Assembly (NCBI GenBank): GCA_032629725.1
Contig: JAFEVB010000018.1
Location: 124,001 to 188,000 of the forward strand
DNA: 64,000 nt
Direction: 5' to 3'
Source: Gremmenia infestans
Taxonomy: Eukaryota; Ascomycota; Leotiomycetes; Helotiales; Hamatocanthoscyphaceae
In this document: piece after piece, positions 55,076 through 64,000 of the stretch
Position numbering within the stretch: position 1 is the stretch's first letter
How the letters are laid out: each line of letters begins with the position of its first letter
Position numbers and translations under genes: made by a program
The notes under the pieces: model-generated
The model's database searches: none
What the model was told of the DNA's origin: nothing
Seen by the model: the letters and a program-made list of their open reading frames with translations, nothing else

Positions 55076-55822
55076 ACCTTAGTTGAAGTAGGAGCGGATG
55101 ATGGCGGTCTACCAGTGGTTAGTAATGCGATGCTTACTATGGAAGGTATGAGAACATAGATTGGCTTGTAGGGTTGCCAGGGCACCAGGGGTAAATTACG
55201 AGTCCGCCACAAGCCCAGGCTCCCTGGTAAAAGAGACATAATCCACCTCGCACAGTCGTCGCTCTAGATCACGTGCTTAGTCACAACCCCCTTTCATCGT
55301 TCGCTTAACTGGATCTTATCACCAAAGAGCTTCAACCAAAGTCACCATGCTTCATACATGTTCAGTAACGCAAGACAATACCCTTCTCAGACTGACGATA
55401 CTTCACGGAGTTTGAGACTTTCACAAAGCATCAGGCGAACACTTAAAGATCATGACAGTCTTGAGGATTCAAGCACATAATTTTAGCTATGATGTAGCTC
55501 TTTCCATGTGTTATCTACACCTACATTCCTTGTAGCAACGAATGCTCAGTTGCTTAACATCTTACTCCAGCAATAGTTACCAAGCTTTTCAACCAGAAGC
55601 ACATAATTCAATCCTCGACAGTGACTCCACACCGTATGAAAACCCATTTTACCTCACTATGGCCAGTTCCGCAGATCCATGCAATCGAACTTATGTAGTA
55701 ACCCCAGAACTGAACCCAGGCACCGTTTACCACCATCATACTTGCAACTATCTGCAAAAGTGTCAGAACCAGATGCCTCCAGGAAGTTTCAACTTACAAT
55801 ACATTGATTGAACTACAAAGTG
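55076..55822. other. Intergenic region with one doubtful small ORF
   Basis: No strong gene. The + frame 55542-55811 (89 codons, ATG start) contains a His/Cys-rich stretch (YHHHTCNYLQKCQNQ) but no known family. It is noted as doubtful. Confidence 0.4.
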
Positions 55823-57940
55823 TTACAAAGCGTTGTTTTTGCACCTGTTGCAAAGGTCCAGGTTGCATTGCTGGCACCTATTGATATAGATAGGCATTTG
55901 GTCCCCACAATCATCACAATAAATTTCGCCGTAGACTTTACTGAAACTGTCATGGTTGCAATTGTGCCGTGCTACAAGCTGTTGTGCTATAGCAGCAACT
56001 TGTGCATGTTGCGCAGGTCTATAAATTGGTCGAGTCAGTCTTTGATTTGATTGATAGGGATTTTGGAGTCCAATAATATTGGAACCCTCGAAACTCCAGG
56101 GACAATTTAGAACATGAAAGCTCCCAAACGCGTCTGGATAAGAAATCAAAATACCCAGCTTGTTGCCTATCTGCTCTTAGCTGCGCCTGTTAAACGAGCT
56201 TGCTTTCTTCCCATTGCGGGCACACACAAGTTTCCCACTTCGCACCGCAGACATAACACCATTCTGCTCTACATTTGCATCTTCGAGGAGTTAGTTGTCA
56301 AATAAAGACTTCGGGGACGAGGGGGATTTATACGTAATATGGTTGCAGCCATACTTTAGCTCAATAACCCGATTGCATCTTGAGCAACGCTTCCATCCCT
56401 CCTTCTTAGCAAGGTCTAATACTTGCAGAATACCACTGTCTTTGGGGCAGTCACCTAAATGCTCGCCTCCTTTGCACATTATACAAGTGACAATAAAGCA
56501 AACAGGGCGAATTCCAATATTTTCCTTCTTTGCGATGTTGACAGGATACAAGAACGTTGAGCAATTGGGATTTGAGCAATAAGTCCGGTCGGAGGTCTCG
56601 AATTCGATCTTCTTCTCTGCGTACTGACTGCTTAGCTCTGGCGTGAGAAGTCGCCGCATATCGTTGATTTGAAATGGCTGCTTGCAACATCGTGGAGGAA
56701 ACATTGCTTCGTCATTCAAGGCGGTTTTGACCACCGTGTGGACGCAATCTCGACAGTACACATGTTGGCACGACATTCGTACTGCATTGTAGGCGTAAAA
56801 AACATTCCCACAACTGACGCACGAAAGCTGGCCGAAAGACAAGGCTGAGGGTTTTGCAGCTACCGAGTCTTCTAGCTGATTCCTGCTTTCCTTGGACACT
56901 CCGTTGAGAGAAACAGGAGGTGTCAGGATGGGTGTCCGACGACTTACTTCTAGAATTCCACCTTTCGCCTTGCCAGTGTCGATGCGCTTTATGGGGACCT
57001 GAATTCCAGTCGAGTCTTCTAAGGGTCTCTTGGTGGAAGGAGTTATCTGTAGAGCCACAGGCTTCAAGGCGTTTGCATGTGCTTGTGTAACTGATTTGAC
57101 AGAGGTTGAAGCCTCTGCATGGTCGTTTAATGATTTCGCTTGCCCGGTGCATTGTCTCTTCGCAGCAGTTGTATGGTCCAAGGTGTCTTCCTGAGCTCGC
57201 TTACCAAAAACTGTAGAAGCTTGCAAAGAAGTTGAAACATTGGTGTGGCCAGTATCTTCGAGGACTGGGGTCGGCTTGGGAATATGAGGTTGGGCTCCTC
57301 CAACAAATGATGGTATGCAGACTTCGGGATCTTGGAGGTTTGTTGATTGGATACGGGGAGCTGATGTCTGTGGTAAAGGCGGCGGCGGAACACTTGGGTT
57401 TGCTCTTGGGGTTGCTAGTCGGGGTGCAGATGGAGTTGGTGTCTCTTGCCTCCCAAAATCCGAAGCTGGAGCTCGAGGAGTCTGAGGAGGAGTAGGTTCT
57501 GGTCTGGAATTGGATTGACGAGCCTGGGGTCTAGATGCCGGTGGTCTCACTGGACGTGTAAGAGGTCCATTTCGAGGTGTTTGAGGGGGCGTGGGGCGGT
57601 TGCTTGGAGGAGGAATTGCCACACCACCCAACCGACAAGCATACGCACGATCGGTTTCAGCGAGACGTTCTTGAGCGACAAATCTCTCAATTGCCTGGGA
57701 GTCTGCCAAAACAGCGCAAGCCATGCTTCTACTCATCTGACGGTCGTTGATGGATGTGAGGGCTGCATGTAACTCTTCTTTCTGCAACAACAACGTCTGC
57801 ACGAAATCGGATTGCCATCTTGCTAGTTTCCTCCTTTCTGATTCCAGAAGCTGTTTGATATCTTGCAACTGGATCTCTATTATGACGGCAGCCGTCTGAT
57901 CGTCAACGCCTGTGGTGGCACGAGGCGGTCTAGAAACCAT
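55823..57940 (-). CDS. RBR (RING-IBR-RING) E3 ubiquitin ligase, paralog A, 3' end unresolved
   Basis: A ubiquitin ligase of the RING/HECT-hybrid type. Exon 57940-56334 joins 56280 onward (intron 56281-56333, CTAAC branch) at CNHIT-CKCRAEWCYVCG. The N-terminus has an amphipathic helix region, then about 250 Pro/Thr/Arg-rich residues. RING1 is CVSCGNVFYA...CQHVYCRDCV. The IBR is CSNPNCSTFL...CIMCKGGEHLGDC, but the first Cys of its second CxxC is missing (RPVC context). RING2 is CSRCNRVIELKYGCNHITC, whose final Cys is the predicted thioester residue. After CPQWEESKLV the frame meets TAA at 56190-56192 (565 aa). A further Cys-rich module (HNCNHDSF, CDDCGDQM, CQQCNLDLCNRC) is open at 56149-55823 and matches the C-terminal module of paralog B. 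It is probably joined by an intron starting at the GTTTAA there, but the acceptor is unclear. Confidence 0.75.
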
Positions 57941-59062
57941 GTTTAGTAGATCGAACGCGTGACAGTCTTTAGGGTATTGTCAGTCCAAGAACAGCCAGAA
58001 TTGAGGAAATGGAAATTCTTACAGAGATGCGGAAAGACGAGTGACGACTTCTCTGGATTGCTTCTTTGAATAAGAAGTAAAAGAGGAAAAATGAGCTTAT
58101 TCAGCTCACGCACGTTGATGAAGTGTTGACGAGCGGCATCCGTTCCGTACCGCTTTCGGACAAAAGTGGCAGGAAGTGACTAGAACTGTCTGAAAAGAAA
58201 GGCTTAGAGCAGTGCTGCGAATAGACCTTCTACAGAAACGCAAGACAGGATTCGCGTGGAGAAGGTTGAGGAGGAAAGAAGAATAGTGTTGAAGTTGAAG
58301 AGGAGCATGTTCGCTCAAGACAGAAGGGCAGCTCAGTTTGGCAAGAGCTTTCCATCGCCACTGCCCAGGTCCAGTTCTAAAGAAGTCGCAAAAGCACACC
58401 CACTTCTAGAGGTGGGGTCGTGATACAATGTGCAAGACGATAGGCATTTCCAAATTTTGATGCGAAGATGGTTCGATAGAGGTTTGTAATGTGCGTATAT
58501 ATTACTGTACCGCCAATACACTACAAACATTATAAAGGTTTGTTCGCTTTGGATGGATACCTCTATAAAAACATTCTATATAGGCAGTGAAAGTGTTCCG
58601 CACATTATCTATGGCACTTGCAAATATGAACATTCAAAGCCACTGTATAAACTTCTGGCCAAAGCTGCTACATTAAAGAGAGGGGAAGATATCATACCTG
58701 TTGCATTCCGAGCAGAATTATCACGGCTAAGCGTCTTTACCCCGGGTTATATGGAACGCCAAATACATTATTTCTGAAACTTCTGTGATTTAAAGCTGAG
58801 ACTAAAACCTTGCCTTAATTTACAAGTAGTTGTAAAGTGTTGGCGGGGAACACGTCTTTCGCATCCGTTCTGATATCCCTCGATCTCTGCACTGGGGATT
58901 CAATACATAAGCGTACTAGCATTTTTATTGATACCTAGCCGTTTTGACTGCGTTGATCTCACTTCTTTCCTTAACTCGTTTGGACACGCCTGCCACAAGT
59001 GAAAAACCAACCAAGAGGTTCTTATCCGTCAGAGCTTACTCGAGTAGCCGTTGTCTCATCAA
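57941..59062. promoter_or_regulatory. Intergenic region between the two RBR paralogs
   Basis: 1.1 kb with no supported gene. It holds the promoter of paralog A and the 3' flank of paralog B. Short frames at 58106-58530 (-) and 58553-58777 (+) have no recognised features. Confidence 0.5.
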
Positions 59063-60529
59063 CTACCATTGCCCTCCAAGTGTGACATGCTGAGAGCAGC
59101 GCTGACACCTTAGATCTCCACAACTTCCACAGGACAGGAGGTAAATTGGCAAGAATTGATGGCAGAAGGAGCAATGACCTGCCCCGTGAGCGAACTCCCA
59201 TTCTACACCTACATGATTGCAAAGGCCCCCTTCTAGTAGTAAGTAAGCGACATCTGGTCGTTGCGCGATGTCCCAGATGACTGGTACTGCTTGAGGCTGG
59301 GGTAGTTGAGGGACATTGGGAACAACATTTTGTGGAGCATCAACAACTGGCTCGGCTTCAGCGGGAGCTGCCACATCATTGGGATCAGCAATGAGTCGAG
59401 GTTGAACTGCTTGAAGCGGGGCTGGAGCATGTTGAGGGGCCACAACTAGTGCAGCCGGAGGCAAGGGTGCTTGAGCGGGTGGTGGAATAGCATTGACAAT
59501 GATGAGCTGTGCCGGAGGTGCATCTGGGCGAACAGGAACTTGCAAATTTCCATTTCTGTTTGCTGCACCGAGCTCGAGACGTGGGAGCGCGACAGCAGCT
59601 TGACGAATTACAGCGACTGGTGGAGGCTGGGGAGCAACCACAACTGCTCCATTGCGTCTCCTAGGTCGCGGAAGAAGCAGCTGACGTACATTGTTCCACA
59701 GAGGACAGTCGCAAGTATCCCAAACCAAACCGCACTGGTAGCAAAACTCACTTCCACAACGACATCTAAGAATACACGCATTAGTGCCAAATCCTTATTT
59801 GTAGAAGAGGCGTAATGCGTACGTAATATGATTACAGCCATGCATCATCTCAACCAAGCTGCGACATAAGAAACAGCGGCGCCATCCTTGCTCTGCTCCG
59901 TGATTCAAAAGCGCCTCTGTTGTTTCATCCCTAGGACAATCATCTCCCTCATGAGCAGTAGTTTTGCACTTGGTGCAGGTGCTCTCATTGCAAGTAGCGC
60001 AGGTACCAAGGTCTCTGGTGATGTATTCGGGGCGGATAAACCGGTGGCATTGGAGATCAGAACAATAAGTTCTATCGACAGTCTCGAACTCCATTTTCTT
60101 CTCTTCGTGCGTGGCCATCAACTCTCGTGTCAAGAATTCGCGAACTTGCTCGGGAGGTATGGACCCGCAACATTTTGGCGGAAACAGCGACTCATCGATC
60201 TGGGATCGTTGAAATAGTCCTTGCAAGCAACCGCGGCAGAATTTGTGGTTGCATGGTGCAGTGGCCAGAGCTGAATTCTCAAAAATGTCTTCGCAGACTA
60301 CGCAAGGGCTTTTTGGAATGGCTGCATACAGAGTCGTAATTGCCCGTTGCAAGAGTTCAAATTCCTCTCGTATCACACGCTCCTCATGGGTCTCCCCCTC
60401 ATCCTCATCACGCGCGGCCCTTAGCATCGCATGTTCGTTCTGAACATCTGGAATTTGAAGCCGAGCGATGGCCAAGGCAGTGGCAGGATCTAAGCCACGC
60501 AAGAACTCTGGCAATTGTTGCTCTGCCAT
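59063..60529 (-). CDS. RBR (RING-IBR-RING) E3 ubiquitin ligase, paralog B
   Basis: Exons 60529-59823 and 59765-59063 (57-nt intron) join at CNHIT-CRCGSEFCYQCG and give 469 aa. Domain order: a helical N-terminus (about 1-95), RING1 (CVVCEDIFEN...CNHKFCRGCLQG, near 99-145), IBR (CSDLQCHRFI...CATCNESTCTKCKTTAHEGDDC, intact), and RING2 (CFLCRSLVEMMHGCNHITCRCGSEFCYQCG) with the predicted catalytic Cys in HITC. A Pro/Ala/Val-rich linker of about 110 residues leads to a C-terminal Cys/His module (CNHVGVEWEF, CSFCHQFLP, CGSCGDLRCQRC). It receives ubiquitin from an E2 as a thioester before transfer to substrate. Compared with paralog A, all zinc ligands are present and the N-terminus is short. Intron position and phase are identical in the two genes, which shows duplication. 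Confidence 0.88.
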
Positions 60530-63500
60530 TTTATCTATGATATCCTGCCTAAGCCAACGAGAAGCGTACTGTTGTAGTTTTCTGAACCGGAAGGGTGAGC
60601 CCCAGTGAATATGAAGAGCAATTCCTGATAGTCCAAAGACGTGCGAGATGTCGTTCTAATGGAATCGTGAATCTGTTCTCAACTGAGCAAAGGATCTGAA
60701 GGATATTGGTAGTGGGCACGCAGAGATGTATCGTCCCTCGCTTTTAATTGCAGCATGAGAAAACGAGACAAGAGAAGCTGGAGTCAAAATCAACTTGCAA
60801 GCCAAAGAGTGAGAGAACGTTGTTCCGACCTACTATTTTAGGATTGTTCAAAGAGAGACGCCTAAGACTCTGCGTACCGTTGGGCTCTCTTGACACGCAA
60901 ATTTTGGAAGGCGACGACCATATGATGAAGATGCACAAGAATTGAGAGAACGAGCAGTCGAAGTTGTGTGATTAGGACTCCGAGATCGGGCAGAGAAACA
61001 AAAACAACAGGGCGGTGTTACCAAGAACTAAAGCATTTTGCATCTTGAACACACCAAGTCCAGCAGGAGTGTTATGGATGTATGCTCACTAGCAAAATAT
61101 CTTTGAACAACCAAGAAATGAGACAAATTCAAAACTAATAAGGAAAAGCCAATTCACTTCATCAAATTATATGTCTGACCGAAAGCTTTCACTTCCAACA
61201 TTAAGCTGCACTTGCTGCCAATGGTACGTAGTGCCATACTCATAACATTTTTCGGTCAAGGCCTGCTCTAGCAGAATCCTGCCAAACCATTTGAGACAAT
61301 TTTTAACGTTCTCAAGTTGCGAAACAGCATGTCGAAAACAGAAACCATCAAGACAGCAAGTGACCATTCGCAGGCCAATTTAGTCAGGAAGAAACGCCCG
61401 ACTCCTGGAATTATAGTCTAAAGGTGGCAAGACACGTGAATACAATATGTTCAAAGTTGAATCTCCTATTTTTCATGGTAAAAAATGCAGCGAGGGGATT
61501 TTCCATACCTCCAAGCTGGGGAATTGCCACCTGAAGTTTCATCTGATATAAATTTATATCCTCATTAGAGCAAGACAATAAAAGACAACCAGACATAGCA
61601 AACTCTTCAATGAGATTTACCAGAAACACGGATAAACAACAAACACAACATCACTCACCGTTCCACAAGCAGCCTCGGTACCCCTTTTTCATTCTTCGCC
61701 CTAGCTAGACATGCATCACCTTGCCCCTGACTGATCACATGTCTCTCAATCGCCGCCGCCTCATCCTCCACCGCCACTTCCACATCCACTTCCAATTGCC
61801 AGCCCTGAGCCTGAGCCTGAGCCTCATACATGTACGACACAATTCATCTCGCCCCACTTTGCCTCGCCAGAAGCGTCGTCCCCGTCGTCTCATCACATGG
61901 CGTCGGTCGACTTGCCACGCGGTGCGACTTCGGGCGCACGCGGCATTTGCCTCTCCCCTAGGTTAGAAGCAAGCTGGAAGGGGAAGCGGTGTGGTAATAG
62001 AAAAGAAAAGAAAAGTAAATATGGCATCTTTTACCGCTACCGGACCGGCAGTACCTTATACCGAGGTAGTACAGTAAGTATAGTAGGGTACGAAGTAATC
62101 TTACGTACCAGTATACGCTCGGGAAATACTAATAATCAACTAAGGTAACGTTAACAAGCTAACTTTACCTATACTCGCATGTTTTAAAAGTCTGACAATT
62201 CCTACGATATTTACTGCATATTTTTATACTCCGCACCACTTTAAAAACTTGGATTTAAGTAAAGAAAGGGCTCTAGTAGAAAGTTTTACTATACTCTAAG
62301 ATAGGCTTGGTCTAATTATTCCAGAGGCTTACTTCGTATACTGCTAAGTAGTAGGAATGTCATGTCAGACGTTTTAAAACCCCGAGTATACGGAGTATCA
62401 AGAAGATACTCCGTAGATGTACGGGGTAATATGTCTGAGTGATAGACCCACTTTCAGTACTCGGGCTCTGAAAACGCTGCTAGGCCAAGGTAGTTCAAAC
62501 CCCGATCGATGCTCTTTTAAATACCTATATATCTCTTCTTTTACAACGGTGTCGGATCTAGAGCCGCATGATTATGTTATATGCATGCATCTGGAAGTCT
62601 AGCTGCTGAAAGGTGAAGCTAAGATACGATACTCGCTCATTTTGAACCTAATGCATGCAGGGTCCAAAGCTATGTTCAATTCACCAACCCAACCTTGAAC
62701 CCAACCTGTGGTCTTATGCCAGCAAAACGGATGATTCTACTCCGATGGTAATTGATACAGTAGCTATGTAGATCACTTGTTACGGAGTTTTGCTCCGTAT
62801 GATAATAATAATAAATACTCCGTGCCGCCGAAATGTAATTTGAGCCCCGCTTTTTCTACAGTGTGTCAGTGAGGATTTACAGTGATCTACGAGATCTAAA
62901 TATTAGTCCTGCAGTAAGGTAGCCACTATTATTTAAACCCAAGAAGGGAATGAAATCCAATTACTTCAGCGGCGCGGAGTAATAATCATAGATCCTTTGA
63001 TTATGGAGTATGCTATGCGAGTTAAAGACTACTTACAAGTACCTAGGTATGTAAGGGAACATAGGAAGTCCTTCCCAATGGCAGCCAAGAGCACACCTAC
63101 CTACCTAAGGGAATCCTCAGATGATACCTATATATCTCCCCTCTATCCGTATGTATATACGGTCCGTACACGGCAGCAAGAAATAACGGGAGAGAAGTCG
63201 TCCCTCCATCCTCTCCGAATTAATTAACCATTACCGGCAACGCAAGCAACGTCGCAACTCTCCTCCCTCCCATCCAGCCATCCCATGGCGCAGAACTACA
63301 TCATGTACCAAGCTAGAACCTCCCCCCTCCCCTCTCCGCCCACCCCACCTTTGGCGTCCGTAGCAATTTTCCCTGGCTGCTCTCATGTTTAGCTACGATG
63401 CTTAGCGGACAGCAATACCCGCTGCCCTTACCTTACCTTAGGTATGTTATGTTTGGCTAGGTACGACTGCGAATGCCAAACAAACACCACGCATCGCTAA

Positions 63501-64000
63501 AAACACGACTCGTGCCCCGTAACTTATAAACCTTAATTAACCAGCCATGTCTGCAATACCCATTGTTTACTATACAGTGCATACAAAATTCCAAGATATC
63601 TTGCCGTTCATGCAGCCACAATGACTCGTTGTCCGCTTTGGGAAATAAATCGTCTCATTATTGTCATCTTAAGAATTGTCACTCACATCATCATATTATG
63701 AGCTTCCTCTTGACGTCGGTGCAATTCGAACAATGATGCATTCCGTTATCTACTGTATTATACTCAAGCAAGCAGTATATTTATTCAACACTACTTTTCA
63801 TCTAGCAGTGCGCTTCCATTCCCCTGAGATCATCGCCATGCTCCCTCCCAGTTATCCCATCCGAGCCAGGTAAGCATAACTCCTCATAAATCAATGAATA
63901 AATACAAATGGAAAGAGAACCTTTCCAATCTATAAACACCACACCACTTCCCCTCCTTATTACGCCCATGCAAGTAAAGACAAGAAAAAACGAGACAACT
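60530..64000. other. Gene-poor, AT-rich right end
   Basis: About 3.5 kb with no supported gene. It contains a CCTGAG array near 61802-61830, palindromic TACGGAGTA/TACTCCGTA motifs (62389-62397, 62407-62415), a perfect inverted repeat TACGGAG...CTCCGTA (62781-62799), an AATAAT run (62802-62812) and CTACCTA/CCTAGGTA motifs (63041-63110, 63427-63460). DNA around 62150-62900 is AT-rich with many TA steps. This suggests old repeat-derived or RIP-affected sequence, but no element ends or coding relics were identified. Confidence 0.5.
62781..62799. repeat. Perfect short inverted repeat TACGGAG-N5-CTCCGTA
   Basis: Seven-base arms with a five-base loop (TTTTG). The arms match the TACGGAGTA motif found elsewhere in the window. 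Confidence 0.75.

Noticed and set aside
55542..55811. 89-codon His/Cys-containing frame as a confident gene
   Set aside because: No family recognised, no neighbouring exon and ordinary length for chance; kept only as a note in the intergenic entry.
62480..62510. Possible tRNA T-arm (AGTTCAAACCCC)
   Set aside because: Flanking bases do not form a cloverleaf.
1..64000. A secondary-metabolite or novel defence-type gene cluster
   Set aside because: No PKS, NRPS, terpene synthase, P450 set, nuclease/NTPase pair or co-oriented operon-like block was seen; the genes are functionally mixed.

Overview
The window looks like nuclear DNA of a filamentous ascomycete (Pezizomycotina). The evidence is the short spliceosomal introns (mostly 43 to 67 nt, with GTaAGT-like donors and CTaAC/CTGAC branch sites) and a gene set that includes HET-C, a hybrid histidine kinase, Zn2Cys6 regulators, 2EXR, AA9 and GH28. 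A Leotiomycetes-like plant-associated or saprotrophic fungus would fit, but that is inference. No rRNA, tRNA, CRISPR array, virus or intact transposon was recognised. Splice sites below were read by eye from reading-frame continuity and splice consensus; no transcript data were available.

Layout. 1-7 kb: a sugar transporter (+), a 2.8 kb gap rich in simple repeats, then a secreted AA9 copper monooxygenase (+). 7.6-12 kb: a multi-PAS hybrid histidine kinase (-). 13.7-20 kb: an amidoligase-like protein (+), a secreted GH28 pectin hydrolase (+) and a 2EXR-domain protein (+). 21-26 kb: two lineage-type proteins of unknown function (-). 26.6-30.2 kb: a compact conserved block with mitochondrial threonyl-tRNA synthetase (+), an INO4-like bHLH regulator (-) and a Maf-family nucleotide pyrophosphatase (+). 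32.4-38.9 kb: an HMG-box protein (-) and a HET-C protein with a long repetitive tail (+). 39.5-41 kb: an odd, possibly decaying C2H2 + Zn2Cys6 regulator (-). 42.2-45.3 kb: a kinesin-8 motor (-). 46.8-55.1 kb: a single-pass membrane glycoprotein (+), a membrane-anchored fibronectin-III/coiled-coil protein (+) and a Zn2Cys6 regulator (+). 55.8-60.5 kb: two tandem RBR (RING-IBR-RING) E3 ligase paralogs (-). 60.5-64 kb: a gene-poor, AT-rich stretch.

There is no operon-like system. The transporter, AA9 and GH28 genes share a plausible theme (plant cell-wall attack and sugar uptake) within 17 kb, but unrelated genes lie between them and co-regulation is not shown. The most unusual items are the HET-C tail with two different tandem repeats, the two RBR paralogs of which one has a degenerate IBR and an unresolved 3' end, the regulator lacking one zinc cysteine and a continuous frame, the amidoligase-like protein with Arg in place of a family His, and the short palindromes (TACGGAGTA and CTACCTAGGTAG types) that recur in intergenic DNA.
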